The notes beneath the pieces are model-generated. The model searched no databases. It was not told the DNA's origin and was given only the letters and a program-made list of their open reading frames with translations. Made by a program: the position numbers and the translations under genes. This document shows positions 1 through 8,486 of a stretch of 64,000 nt of DNA, piece by piece; the stretch's first letter is position 1, and each line of letters begins with the position of its first letter. This DNA comes from Kitasatospora sp. NBC_01287 (GTDB lineage Bacteria > Actinomycetota > Actinomycetes > Streptomycetales > Streptomycetaceae), in assembly GCF_026340565.1 (NCBI RefSeq), contig NZ_JAPEPB010000001.1, positions 2,828,501 through 2,892,500 on the forward strand, given 5' to 3'.

Positions 1-1200
1 GAGATCGAGCACCGCCGCCGCGCCAGCGGACTGGACGTCGTGATGCCGACCTTGCGCGACACCCTGCTCGACCCGATCACCGACCTGCCGCTGATCCTGG
101 CCGTCGCCGACTCCCAGGGCACCGTGCTCTGGCACGAGGGCCCGCGCCAACTGCGCCGCAGCGGCGACCTGATCGGCTTCATGACCGGCGGCCGCTGGGG
201 TGAGGACGAGGTGGGCACCAACGGGATCGGCACGGTGGCGCGCACCGGGCGCCCGCTGCGGGTGCACTCCAGTGAGCACTACGTCCGCAACCAGCACGCC
301 TGGACCTGCGTGGGCGCCCCGGTCCGCGACCCGCGCACCGGGCGGGTGGCCGGCGTGGTCGACCTGAGCGGTCCGGCCCGCGGCATGCACCCGCAGCTGC
401 TGGCGCTGGCCGTCACCGCCGCCCGGCTCGCCGAGACCGAACTGCGCGCCGCCCAGCTGGAGTCGCTGCACCGGCTGCGCACCGTCGCCGCCCCGGTGCT
501 GGCCCAGGCCGCGGGGCCGGCCCTGGTGGTCGACCGGGACGGCTGGACGGCCGCCACCGCCGGCCTGCCGCCGATCAGCCGGCTGCGGCTGCCCGCCGAT
601 GGCTGGGGCTCGGCCCCGCTGCACTGGCTGCCCTCGCTGGGCGAATGCGCCGTGGAGCCGATCGCCGACGGCTGGCTGGTGCGTCCGCTCACCGGCTCCC
701 CGCAGGCGGTCTCCGAGCAGGCGTCCGGGGCCCGGCTGGTGCTCGACCTCGGTCGCGCCGACCGCCCGGAGGTCTCGGTGCGTGGCGGCGTCGGCAGCTG
801 GTCGCACGCGCTCAGCCCCCGGCACGCCGAGTTGCTCCTGCTGCTGGCAGCGCACCAGACCGGGCGGACGGCGGCGGAGCTGGCCGAGGACCTCTTCGGC
901 GACCCGTCCCGGGCGGTCACCGTGCGGGCCGAGCTCTCCCGGCTGCGCCGCTACCTGGGCGGGCTGCTGGAGCACCGCCCGTACCGGTTCGCCGAGACGG
1001 TGCAGGTGGAGGTGGTCCGCCCGGCCGACCCCTCGCAGCTGCTGCCCGCCTCCTCGGCACCCGGGATCCGCGGGCTGCGGGCGCTGCTGGACAGCGGCGC
1101 GGTGCTGCTGCCCGGCTGCCGGATCGCGGCGGCGGGCGTCGAGGAGGCGTCCGAATTGTCCCGCAGACAGGTGCCGATCCAGCGGCGCGGGCCCGCCTGA
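1..1200 (+). CDS. GAF-domain transcriptional regulator (5' end outside window)
   Basis: The frame is open from base 1, so the true start lies upstream; the first in-window start codons (GTG 40, ATG 43) are probably internal. The N-terminal half is a GAF sensor domain with the hallmarks of AcoR/DhaR-type regulators: a WGEDEVGTNGIGT stretch, an EHY motif, and a GAPVRDP...GVVDLSG segment. The C-terminal region (LSPRHAELLLLL ... AELSRLRRYLGG) resembles a winged-helix DNA-binding domain rather than an AAA+ sigma-54 module, which is absent, as is usual in actinomycetes. Relatives often control alcohol or aldehyde dehydrogenase genes. The target here is not visible; the next gene is convergent. Confidence 0.8.
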   Translation, partial: EIEHRRRASGLDVVMPTLRDTLLDPITDLPLILAVADSQGTVLWHEGPRQLRRSGDLIGFMTGGRWGEDEVGTNGIGTVARTGRPLRVHSSEHYVRNQHAWTCVGAPVRDPRTGRVAGVVDLSGPARGMHPQLLALAVTAARLAETELRAAQLESLHRLRTVAAPVLAQAAGPALVVDRDGWTAATAGLPPISRLRLPADGWGSAPLHWLPSLGECAVEPIADGWLVRPLTGSPQAVSEQASGARLVLDLGRADRPEVSVRGGVGSWSHALSPRHAELLLLLAAHQTGRTAAELAEDLFGDPSRAVTVRAELSRLRRYLGGLLEHRPYRFAETVQVEVVRPADPSQLLPASSAPGIRGLRALLDSGAVLLPGCRIAAAGVEEASELSRRQVPIQRRGPA

Positions 1201-1221
1201 GCACCAGCGGCGCCCAGGCGG

Positions 1222-1281
1222 TCAAGCCCTCAAGCCCTCAAGCCCTCAAGCTCCCGAGCTCCCGAGCTCCCGAGCTCCCGA
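1222..1281. repeat. two short tandem repeats
   Basis: Directly after the GAF regulator stop there are about three and a half copies of an 8-9 base unit (tcaagccc) followed by four copies of ctcccgag. They fill the gap between two convergent genes. No hairpin with a clean terminator shape is visible, so this is probably slippage-generated low-complexity DNA. Confidence 0.7.
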
Positions 1282-1293
1282 ACCCTCAGGCCT

Positions 1294-1905
1294 TCAGCTC
1301 TCGCCCAGGTCGCCCAGGCCACCCAGCTCACCCAGGCCGTCCGGCTCACCCGGGTCGTCCTGGTCGCCAGGCTCGCCGGCATCGCCGTGATCTCCGTGAT
1401 CTCCGTGATCTCCGAAGAGGAAGGCCGAGAGCTGCTCGTCGGTCGGCCCGCAGTCCGGCTCGCCGCCCTCCGGCACCTCGGCGTAGGTGCGGTCCAGCCA
1501 GTCCCGCACCTGCGGCGCGGAGGCCTCCAGCAGCGCGCTGCCGTAGGGCGACTCCAGCGCCAGGTGCAGGGTCGCGCCGTGGCAGGGGCAGTGCGCGGGC
1601 CACAGGCGCACGTCGCCCTGGCCGGTCAGGCCGCGCAGTCCGTCGCGCAGCAGGTCGCGGGAGAAGACCCAGTCGACCTCGTCGGGCCGGCCCAGGTGGA
1701 AGGTGACCAGGATCTCGTAGGGGCGCTCGGGTTCGTAGCGGAACCGGGTGGGGACGGTGCCCACCTTGTCCCGGCCCAGCGCGATGCGCAGGGTCAGGAC
1801 CTCCTCGACCGGTACGGCCGGACGGAGCGGCGACTGCGGCCGGGCCCCCTGGGTGGCGGGGTACGGGGCTCCGCCGGTGGCGGCGGACAGGTGATCGCGC
1901 GGCAT
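1294..1905 (-). CDS. SsgA-like (SALP) sporulation/cell-division regulator
   Basis: SsgA-like proteins are actinomycete-specific regulators that help position FtsZ and peptidoglycan enzymes during sporulation septation. The conserved core is clear: VPTRFRYEPERPYEI, FHLGRPDEVDWVFSRDLL, GDVRLWP and SPYGSALLEA. ATG 1905 is chosen because GGAG lies 8 bases upstream; the frame is open further but lacks a better site. The product is about 203 residues against roughly 140 for most family members. It has a 34-residue N-terminal extension and an acidic Gly/Asp-rich C-terminal tail encoded by tandem repeats (GDH units, then GEP/GEL/GDL). An unusual CPC pair sits in the core. Which SALP (SsgA-G) it matches cannot be decided by eye. 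Confidence 0.85.
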   Translation of the reverse strand: MPRDHLSAATGGAPYPATQGARPQSPLRPAVPVEEVLTLRIALGRDKVGTVPTRFRYEPERPYEILVTFHLGRPDEVDWVFSRDLLRDGLRGLTGQGDVRLWPAHCPCHGATLHLALESPYGSALLEASAPQVRDWLDRTYAEVPEGGEPDCGPTDEQLSAFLFGDHGDHGDHGDAGEPGDQDDPGEPDGLGELGGLGDLGES

Positions 1906-2396
1906 GGCTGATTCTCCGGGGCGAGAGCGGACCGGGCCAGCGTGCTCCGCCGCTACGGGATGCCGCAAAGGTTGCAGGGGGTTGCAACGTGCGCTGATCG
2001 GCGACGGCCGGGCCGGCGTTTTCCGCTCCCGCGTTCGGTCCGTGCACCAGACGGTACGTCAACTTCTGCCGTCCGGCAGCCGGTCCGCGTTGTTGATCTG
2101 CGACTGGTGTGCTCCCTCTCTCTTTGCCGGCCCGGTCACGCGGTGCCGCCGCGCTGGTACTCTCGTCACTCTGTCGACACGGGTGGTGCCACGGGGGTGA
2201 CGGTCCGCCGGAGCGCGGATCGGGGCAGCCGGGGCCGTGGTCGGGCGGAGTGTTCGGATCCGGCGTTCGAGCGCGACTTCGGGCGCGGCTTCGGGCGCGA
2301 CTCCGGACGTGGTGTTCGAGCGGGGAATCGATCGGGGATTTCGGGCGGGGTAGCGGCAGCCGACCGGGGAGGTCGGCTGGGGAGGAGAGGAGTCCG
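1906..2396. promoter_or_regulatory. divergent intergenic region
   Basis: This 491-base gap separates the SsgA-like gene from the divergent Pro/Ala-rich protein and must hold both promoters. Visible structure includes a direct repeat of ggttgca ending in the palindrome gttgcaac around 1971-1988. There is a relatively T-rich tract near 2085-2135, and a run of cttcgggcgcg-type repeats near 2275-2305. No coding frame with convincing features was seen. Confidence 0.4.
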
Positions 2397-3890
2397 GTGG
2401 CTCACCGGGAAGGCACCCCCACGGCGGCGCAGCAGGCGCCGCCGCAAGGCCGGCACAGCCGGCCCAGGCCGCTCGGCGGGCAGTTCCGACTGCCCGCGAT
2501 CAAGGTCTCCGGCGCGGCGATGGCGATGTCCACCGTGGTCGGCATCAGCATCGCGACCACCTGGCTGGTCAGCGCCCAGCAGCGGGTCGGCTACGGGGTG
2601 CGGATGACCGAGGTCGGCGCCACTCCCTCCGGGCCGGGCTCGACGCCCGCCACCGGTGCGCCGGGCGGCCGTCCCGCGGTCGGGCCCGCCGCACCCGCTC
2701 CGCTGGCGGGCGCGACGATCAGCGCCCGTCCCGCCACGGGCAAGCCGGCCGGCGGCGCGCCGCTCACGCCCGCGCCCGGCGCCGCCGTGCCGGTGGCCGG
2801 CGGCCCCGCGCGCCCGGCGTACACGCCGCCGTCCGCGCCCTCCGACCCGGGCGCCCGCCCGCTGACCGCTCCCGTCAGCCCCGAGCCCGCCGCGCCGCCC
2901 CCGCTGGCCGCATCGACCCCGGACGCCGGCATCACGACGTCCCCCGCGCCCACCGCCCCCGCCGAGGCCGGCGCACCGGCCGCGTCCGAAGCGCCCGGCG
3001 CCGCCGGGGCCTCGACGCCGCCCGCCGGGGCACCCGCGGGGACGGTCGGCGGGCCCTCCGTGCGGCCGTCGACCGCCACCGCCGGCCACCCGCCCACCGG
3101 CACGGGCCGCGTGCCCGGCGGCGCGACGCCGTCGCCCACGGGCGAGCCCACAGCCGCGCCCTCGCCCACCGCCACGCCCGCACCCACGCCCACCGCAGGC
3201 CCGGGCACCACGGGCACCACCGCCCCCGGCGCCCCCAGCGATCCCTCCAGCCCCAGCAGCCCCAGCAGCCCCAGCGATCCCACCAGCCCCGGCACCCCCA
3301 CCGGCAGCGCGAGCGACCAGCCCTCGCCCCCGGTCACGGTGCCCCCGGCCCGCTCGCCGGAGACCCCGCCACCCGCCCCCACCCCGCTGACCCCGACCTC
3401 GCCGGCGCCCCCGCTGATCCCGGCGCCCCGTCCCTCGCCGGACCTGATCGGCGGCGACAGCGCCGCCATCGCCCCGGCCGCGCCGATCCTCAGCGGCCAG
3501 GGCAGCACGGCGGACCCGGCCGGGCTCGGCCGCCGCCACACCGTGACTCTCACCGTCACCGAGCCGCTGGCCGCCGTCGAGGTCGAGCTGCGCCTCGACG
3601 CCGACGCCTCGGCCGGGGCGATGGCCTGGAGCACCCTGCCCGGTGCCCGGGTGACGCTCCTTCAGCGCGGCTCCGCCCTCGTCTACCGCTTCGCCCCGGC
3701 CCCGGGCGAGGACCTGGCGCCCGGCACCTACACCTTCACCGTGCAGGACGCCCGCTCGGCCGACCCCGGCCTCCGGGCCGCCGACAGCGGCTGGACGGCC
3801 TCCGGCTTCGCGCTGCGCGACCCGCACGCGGTGGCCGCCCTCGGCGTCTTCGGCGCCCCGGTGCCCCGCCGCGGGCCGCTCCCGGGCTGA
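2397..3890 (+). CDS. membrane-anchored Pro/Ala/Ser-rich protein, function unknown
   Basis: GTG 2397 is preceded by GGAGGAGAGG, so I start there although the frame is open from 2109. The product is about 497 residues. It has a short cytoplasmic N-terminus, one transmembrane segment (about residues 40-62, IKVSGAAMAMSTVVGISIATT), and a roughly 300-residue low-complexity linker rich in Pro, Ala, Thr, Gly and Ser, including repeated SSPS units. The C-terminal globular domain of about 120 residues (HTVTLTVTEPLAAVEVELRL ... GTYTFTVQDA) has beta-sandwich-like alternation. That layout suggests a stalk holding an extracellular domain off the membrane. No catalytic motif or sorting signal is seen, and function is not assignable. 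Confidence 0.7.
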   Translation: MAHREGTPTAAQQAPPQGRHSRPRPLGGQFRLPAIKVSGAAMAMSTVVGISIATTWLVSAQQRVGYGVRMTEVGATPSGPGSTPATGAPGGRPAVGPAAPAPLAGATISARPATGKPAGGAPLTPAPGAAVPVAGGPARPAYTPPSAPSDPGARPLTAPVSPEPAAPPPLAASTPDAGITTSPAPTAPAEAGAPAASEAPGAAGASTPPAGAPAGTVGGPSVRPSTATAGHPPTGTGRVPGGATPSPTGEPTAAPSPTATPAPTPTAGPGTTGTTAPGAPSDPSSPSSPSSPSDPTSPGTPTGSASDQPSPPVTVPPARSPETPPPAPTPLTPTSPAPPLIPAPRPSPDLIGGDSAAIAPAAPILSGQGSTADPAGLGRRHTVTLTVTEPLAAVEVELRLDADASAGAMAWSTLPGARVTLLQRGSALVYRFAPAPGEDLAPGTYTFTVQDARSADPGLRAADSGWTASGFALRDPHAVAALGVFGAPVPRRGPLPG

Positions 3891-3962
3891 TCCCGGGCCG
3901 CTCCCGGGCTGGTCCGGGGCTGCTCCCGGGCTGGTCCGGGGCCGCTCCCGGGCTGATCCCGG
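3877..3962. repeat. tandem CTCCCGGGCTG repeat after the Pro-rich gene
   Basis: Five near-identical copies of a 15-18 base unit built on gctcccgggctg alternate with gatcccgg or gtccgggg. They start in the last codons of the preceding gene and continue past its stop. Each unit contains the palindrome CCCGGG, so the transcript can fold into several alternative hairpins. It may act as a terminator but has no T-tract. Confidence 0.65.
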
Positions 3963-4134
3963 CCTCGGGGAGGCGGGCCCGCCACCGGGCACCGCCTCCC
4001 GGGCAACCCTCGCGCCGCACCTGCCTCCCCTTCGCCCCGACCAGCTGATCCCACCCTGACCTGCCCTTGGCTAGGCTGGCCCTGTAGCGCACGCCGGTTC
4101 GCCCCACCGTGCCCGTCCAGTCCAGGAGGATCAC

Positions 4135-5403
4135 GTGTCCACCACCCTGACCCAGGGCTCCAACGCCCCGCTGTCCGCAGTCCGGGTGAGTGTGGAGGTG
4201 ACCTGCCGTCAACGGGTGGACGTCTCCGGGCTGCTGCTCACCGCCGCCGGCAAGGTCCGCTCCGACGCCGACCTGGTCTTCTTCAACGCCCCGCGCGGGC
4301 CGGGCGTCACCCACCGCCCGGCCGGCGGCTCCACCCCGGACGCGATCACGGTGGACACCTGGGCGGTGCCGGCGGATGTCAGCACCATCGTGATCACCGC
4401 CAGCCTGGACGAGGCCGGCGCCACCTTCGCGGGCACCGAGCCCACCGCGACCATCAAGGACGCCGACACCGGCCAGGTGATCGCCGAGTTCACCCCGCCC
4501 CGGCTGAGCCGGGAGACCGCCCTGGTGGTGGTCGAGGTCTACCGGCGCGGCGCGGAGTGGAAGGTGCGCGCGGTCGGCCAGGGCTACGCGAACGGGCTGG
4601 CCGGGATCGCCACCGACTTCGGCGTCTCGATCGAGGAGCCGGGCCCGGCGGCGGTGCCCCCGATGCCCGGCTACGCGCCCACCCTCCCGCTGATGCCCTC
4701 CGCACCCGCCGCCCCGCCGGTGCCCGCCGCCCCGCCCGCACCGGCCGCACCGCCGGTGGCATCCGGTCAGCCTGGCCAGGGCGGTCCGGGCGGTCCGGGC
4801 GGCCAGGGCGGTCCGGCGGCCGCTCCCAAGGTCACCCTGGACAAGGGCCGGGTCTCCCTGGTGAAGGGCGGCTCGGTCTCCCTGGTCAAGGGCGGCCGCC
4901 CGCTGCTCTCCTCGATCCGGATGGCGCTGGGCTGGGAGCCCGCCAAGCGCGGCCGCAACGTCGACCTGGACGCCTCCTGCATCGCCTTCGACGCCAAGCG
5001 CGAACGCCTGGAGACCGCCTGGTTCATGAAGCTCAACATCTTCAACGGCGCCATCCAGCACACCGGCGACAACCTCACCGGCGGGGGCGCGGGCGACGAC
5101 GAGGCCATCGAGGTCCACCTGGAGGGCTTGCCCCCGGAGGTCTGCGGTCTGGTCTTCGTGGTCAACTCCTTCTCCGGCCAGCGCTTCACCGAGGTCACCG
5201 ACGCGTACTGCCGCCTGCTCGACGTGGCCACCGGCGAGGAGCTGGTCCGCTTCGACCTGACCAACGCCCAGCCCCACACGGGCGTGGTGATGTGCAAGCT
5301 GGTCCGGCAGTACTCGGGCGAGTGGGTGATGACCGCCCTGGGCGAGTTCGTCGACGCGAAGACCGCCCGCGGCATGGTCAAGCCCGCGGCCGCCCTGCTC
5401 TGA
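4135..5403 (+). CDS. TerD-family protein with two TerD domains
   Basis: TerD-like domains bind calcium and occur in tellurite-resistance and stress-associated operons; Streptomyces has many copies whose cellular role is unclear. Both domains are visible. The first (residues ~10-165) holds RSDADLVFFNAPRGPGV and ATIKDADTGQVIAEF. The second (~255-415) holds GRNVDLDASCIAFDA, IQHTGDNLTGGGAGDDEAIEV and VFVVNSFSGQRFTEV. A Pro/Ala linker and a Gly/Gln-rich stretch separate them, followed by a duplicated SLVKGG motif. GTG 4135 is chosen because AGGAGG lies 6 bases upstream. The gene stands alone, with no other ter genes nearby. Confidence 0.9.
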   Translation: MSTTLTQGSNAPLSAVRVSVEVTCRQRVDVSGLLLTAAGKVRSDADLVFFNAPRGPGVTHRPAGGSTPDAITVDTWAVPADVSTIVITASLDEAGATFAGTEPTATIKDADTGQVIAEFTPPRLSRETALVVVEVYRRGAEWKVRAVGQGYANGLAGIATDFGVSIEEPGPAAVPPMPGYAPTLPLMPSAPAAPPVPAAPPAPAAPPVASGQPGQGGPGGPGGQGGPAAAPKVTLDKGRVSLVKGGSVSLVKGGRPLLSSIRMALGWEPAKRGRNVDLDASCIAFDAKRERLETAWFMKLNIFNGAIQHTGDNLTGGGAGDDEAIEVHLEGLPPEVCGLVFVVNSFSGQRFTEVTDAYCRLLDVATGEELVRFDLTNAQPHTGVVMCKLVRQYSGEWVMTALGEFVDAKTARGMVKPAAALL

Positions 5404-5488
5404 GAGCCGCCGCCCGCGGGGCACCGCCCGCGCTCTGCTACGCTGCGCACCGCAGGCCCGAGGTACCGGCGCACGGTACGCGGGGCCC

Positions 5489-5569
5489 ATGACCGAGGAG
5501 GTGAGAGGCATTACCGCTGTCGCAGTTCGGGTGCTCTCCCTCCACGGTCCCGCCGCACACCAGGCCTGA
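5489..5569 (+). CDS. possible 26-codon leader peptide
   Basis: A short frame (ATG 5489, begins MTEEVRG, ends AAHQA) lies entirely between the TerD gene and the methyltransferase. Its own Shine-Dalgarno is weak, but a strong GAGGAGG follows inside it at about 5494. Translation could therefore begin further in, for example at a non-ATG codon. It overlaps the 5' arm of the predicted alternative hairpins, which is the arrangement of an attenuator leader. Coding status is uncertain. Confidence 0.35.
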   Translation: MTEEVRGITAVAVRVLSLHGPAAHQA

Positions 5570-5612
5570 GCCGGGCGCGGACCTCGGGAGCACCTTCGGT
5601 TCCCCCGAAAGG
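5530..5612 (+). promoter_or_regulatory. candidate attenuator with mutually exclusive hairpins
   Basis: GGTGCTCTCCC (5530-5540) can pair with GGGAGCACC (5586-5594) with one bulge. The downstream stem CCTTCGG (5593-5599) / CCGAAAGG (5605-5612) shares two bases with that 3' arm, so the two stems abut and compete. The second stem includes the purine stretch that would serve as ribosome binding site for the methyltransferase at 5627. Confidence 0.35.
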
Positions 5613-5626
5613 CGTTCACCGCTCTC

Positions 5627-6403
5627 ATGCAGCTCCTGACCCACCCCGCGATCGTCGCCCGACTCCGCGGCGCCGGCTGCGTCTTCGCCGAGGACGAGGC
5701 CGACCTGATCCTCGCCACCGCCACCGGCCCCGAGCAACTCGCCGCCATGGTCGAGCAGCGCGTCGTCGGCCATCCGCTGGAGCACGTGCTCGGCTGGGCC
5801 GAGTTCCACGGCCTGCGGATCAGCCTCGACCCGGGCGTCTTCGTCCCCCGCCGCCGCACCGAGTTCCTGATCGACTGCGCCGCCGAACTCACCGCGCCCG
5901 GTGACCTGGTGGTCGACCTCTGCTGCGGCTCCGGCGCGCTCGGCGCGGCACTGGCCGCCGCGGTGCCCGGCGGCGTCGAGCTGCACGCGGCCGACGTCGA
6001 CCCGGCCGCCGTCGCCTGCGCCCGGCGCAACCTCCCCACCGGCGCCCACGCCTACGCGGGCGACCTCTTCGCCCCGCTGCCCGCCCGGCTGCGCGGCCGG
6101 GTCGCCACCCTGCTCGCCAACGTCCCCTACGTCCCGACCGGCGACATCGCGCTGCTGCCCGCCGAAGCGCGGGTGCACGAGGCCCGGGTCGCCCTGGACG
6201 GCGGCGCAGACGGCCTGGACGTGCTGCGCCGGGTCGCCGCGGCCACCCGGCACTGGCTGGCACCGGGCGGCGCGCTGCTCTTCGAGACCAGCGAGCGCCA
6301 AGTGCCCCACGCCGTCGCCACCGTGACCGGCGCCGGGCTGAGGGCCGAGGTGCGCACAGACGACGAGCTGGACGCCACCGTGGTGGTGGCCCGCCCCTCC
6401 TGA
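5627..6403 (+). CDS. HemK/PrmC-like protein N5-glutamine methyltransferase
   Basis: This is a Rossmann-fold SAM-dependent methyltransferase of the HemK/PrmC group, 258 residues. An N-terminal helical region (1-90, with FVPRRRTEFLI near 75-85) is followed by the SAM-binding glycine motif VVDLCCGSGALG (about residues 92-104), an acidic ADVDP loop, and NVPYVP at about 165. Canonical PrmC enzymes carry NPPY there. This NVPY form typifies the actinobacterial 'putative protein N5-glutamine methyltransferase' subfamily, so release factors may not be the substrate. The ribosome binding site is weak and partly inside the upstream hairpin. It is not beside prfA, another reason to doubt housekeeping PrmC. 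Confidence 0.85.
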   Translation: MQLLTHPAIVARLRGAGCVFAEDEADLILATATGPEQLAAMVEQRVVGHPLEHVLGWAEFHGLRISLDPGVFVPRRRTEFLIDCAAELTAPGDLVVDLCCGSGALGAALAAAVPGGVELHAADVDPAAVACARRNLPTGAHAYAGDLFAPLPARLRGRVATLLANVPYVPTGDIALLPAEARVHEARVALDGGADGLDVLRRVAAATRHWLAPGGALLFETSERQVPHAVATVTGAGLRAEVRTDDELDATVVVARPS

Positions 6404-6435
6404 CGCTCCGTCAACTACCGGACGCCCCGGCCCCG

Positions 6436-7008
6436 TCAGCGCCTGTTCTTCTTGGCGACGGGGTCGGGCCGCCGCACCGCGCTGAAGCCGCACGCGGGCG
6501 AGCAGAGCGTGACGACGCCGCGGTAGGTGGTCTTGGTGCGCCCCTTGGTGGTGCTGCGGGACATCGACGCCTCGCGCAGGTTCGGGCCGCCGCACTGCGG
6601 GCAGAGGAACCCGATCGGCTTTCCCCACGGCCGCGACGGGCTGTACGCCCGCAGCAGCGGGATGCTCAGCAGCACCGCCACCCCGATCAGCACGCCACCG
6701 AAGACGATCTCCCCGGGCTGGCCGTTGTGCTGCTGGTCGAGCAGGTCCTGGTAGCTGGAGGAGCTGGTGAGCGCGCCGTTGGTGTACTCGTCGCAGATGT
6801 CCGAGGTGCTCATCGTCTTGCCGTCGCAGGTCGGCGCGGAGTTGTCGTTCGGGTGGCCCTGGCCGGCGAAGATCAGCCCGATGCCGATCGCCACCAGGAC
6901 CAGCAGGAACACGATGGCGCCCGTCCGGGACTTCCCCGAGCTGCGCCACTCCCGCTGCCTCACAGCGCCGTTGATCAAGAATTGTGTCTGGCTGACAGTT
7001 TCGGCCAT
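6436..7008 (-). CDS. two-TM membrane protein with C-terminal zinc-ribbon-like cysteines
   Basis: Unknown function, about 190 residues from ATG 7008 (MAETVSQ); an upstream in-frame start at 7071 adds sequence without family-like character. One transmembrane segment (GAIVFLLVLVAIGIGLIFAG, residues ~30-50) precedes a Ser/Thr/Asn-rich loop with two cysteines (PTCDGK, DICDEY). A second segment (GEIVFGGVLIGVAVLLSIP) precedes a cytoplasmic tail with CPQCGG and, about 40 residues on, CSPACG. The latter pairs look like a zinc ribbon. It is convergent with the methyltransferase. Confidence 0.7.
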   Translation of the reverse strand: MAETVSQTQFLINGAVRQREWRSSGKSRTGAIVFLLVLVAIGIGLIFAGQGHPNDNSAPTCDGKTMSTSDICDEYTNGALTSSSSYQDLLDQQHNGQPGEIVFGGVLIGVAVLLSIPLLRAYSPSRPWGKPIGFLCPQCGGPNLREASMSRSTTKGRTKTTYRGVVTLCSPACGFSAVRRPDPVAKKNRR

Positions 7009-7116
7009 GTCGACGATCCCCCGTCGGTCGAGAAGGTCTCCATTCTGGTGGGTCCGACAGCGCGTCAGCAATGAATTCGAAGTGGCACCTCGGACTCACC
7101 GGGAATTGGCCACCTG

Positions 7117-8112
7117 TCACGCGGGCCCGGCGGCGGCCACCGCCATGCCCGCGAAGCGCTCGCGCCAGCCCGGCCGGGCCGAGGGCTCACCAGCATCGGC
7201 CGGCGTCGCGGCGGCCGCCTGGCGGCAGGTGCGGCAGGCGGCCTCCCCGCTGAGCGGACGGAACGGGAGCTCGCAGCGCGTGCAACTCACCAGCTCCAGC
7301 ACCGGCGGTGGCACCGGCGGTGGCGTCGGCGTCCCGGGGGCGTCCGGCAGCTTCTCCAGCAGGCGATGGCGGAGCAACGCGTGCGGGCTCTTCACGCGCT
7401 CCGGCAGCCCGGCGGTGAGCGCGTGCCGCAACGACTCCGAACTCACGCCCCTGGCCAGCCACTCCGCCGCCAGCGGGGCCAGCCGCCGCACCTCGGAGCG
7501 GCCGAGCACCAGGCGCGGATCGCTCTGCCGCAGCGTGCGCAGCACCTGCTCGGCCTCGGGGTGCTCGTCGGCGGGCGGTCCGTCGGCCGGCGGGGGCGGC
7601 GGGGTCGGCGGAGGCGGCGGGGTCGGCGGAGGCGGCGGGACCGGGAGGGGGGAAGTCTTCTCCCCCTCCAGTCTTTCTCCCGCAGGGAGGGCGATGCCGG
7701 GTGACGGCAGTGCGGCCGCACCGCACCTTCGCGACCCGGCATCCGGTGCGCCATGGCCGCGACCGTCCAGCCGCTCGAAGTGCGCGGCGAACAGCAGTTC
7801 GGCCTCCCCCGCGCTCAACGGCTCGTCGCAGAGCAGCGATTCACTGCGGACCTGCCCATTGCGGCCGCGCCAGCGCGTGTGGTGCAGCAGACCGGCGCGC
7901 GCGAGCTGCTTGCGCGCCCGCTCCGCGGTGATCCGTCCGCCGGTCAGTCCGGCGGCCATGTCGGTGACGGTGGTGGTGCGCGCCTTGGCCGGGGGCAGCG
8001 ACTGCGCCCGTGCCAGCAGCCGGAAGGCGCTGTCCGACAGCTCGTCATCCCAGAGCTGGGTGTTGCGAATCCGCGTGAAGTCGCGCGTAGGCGCGCTAAC
8101 ATGCCTAAGCAT
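7117..8112 (-). CDS. helix-turn-helix protein with C-terminal zinc-binding motif
   Basis: About 331 residues from ATG 8112 (MLRHVSAPTRDFTRI); ATG 8127 and GTG 8136 are alternatives and no start has a well-spaced ribosome binding site. The N-terminal ~90 residues resemble a winged helix (DELSDSAFRLLARAQSLP ... ERARKQLARAGLLHHTRW) of a type common in streptomycetes and related to replication-initiator-like DNA-binding proteins. A polyproline stretch (PPPPPTP repeats, residues ~150-170) links it to a helical region (LGRSEVRRLAPLAAEWLARG). The C-terminal CTRCELPF ... CRTCRQ can hold one zinc. Role unknown. Confidence 0.7.
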   Translation of the reverse strand: MLRHVSAPTRDFTRIRNTQLWDDELSDSAFRLLARAQSLPPAKARTTTVTDMAAGLTGGRITAERARKQLARAGLLHHTRWRGRNGQVRSESLLCDEPLSAGEAELLFAAHFERLDGRGHGAPDAGSRRCGAAALPSPGIALPAGERLEGEKTSPLPVPPPPPTPPPPPTPPPPPADGPPADEHPEAEQVLRTLRQSDPRLVLGRSEVRRLAPLAAEWLARGVSSESLRHALTAGLPERVKSPHALLRHRLLEKLPDAPGTPTPPPVPPPVLELVSCTRCELPFRPLSGEAACRTCRQAAAATPADAGEPSARPGWRERFAGMAVAAAGPA

Positions 8113-8486
8113 CTCCGGTGGACCCATGCCTTCCACTGGGCGGTGAAGAGCCCGGCGCTGGTGCTGCTAACACCTGCCGGGCTCGCCCATTTCTTGCTGG
8201 GCCACCGCGCTTTCGCGGCCACCGTACACCACGCTTCGTGCCCACTCGGGCACTGTCCGCAACTGATCATTTCTGCTGATCTTGCGCCAGATCCAGCCCA
8301 CTCCAGCGCATTTCGCCCACCGACGGCCCCACCTGTCCGTTCGTCGGTACGGAGGGATACAAGGCCCTCGATCCAGAACGCCTGTCGCAGCTCGGCTTGC
8401 CGAAGAACGAGACGGCGGCGGATCAGAGGAGGTGCCGAATTCGCCGGACGAGCGGCCCCGCTCCACCACGAAGGAAGCAGACCACC
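8113..8486. other. intergenic region with a possible gene remnant
   Basis: This 374-base gap separates the divergent HTH gene and the Nudix remnant. The left half is moderately AT-rich (gatcatttctgctgatc, an imperfect palindrome near 8264-8280) and likely promoter DNA. In the right half one frame from about 8351 reads EGYKALDPERLSQLGLPK followed by NETAADQRR. It has protein-like composition but no start, so it may be the tail of a decayed gene. Nothing else is recognised. Confidence 0.35.

Noticed and set aside
3877..3962. Possible origin or iteron array
   Set aside because: The repeats are slippage-like, partly inside a coding region, and there is no replication gene beside them.
5440..5620. 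tRNA or riboswitch before the methyltransferase
   Set aside because: No cloverleaf or conserved aptamer could be drawn; simple competing hairpins explain it better.
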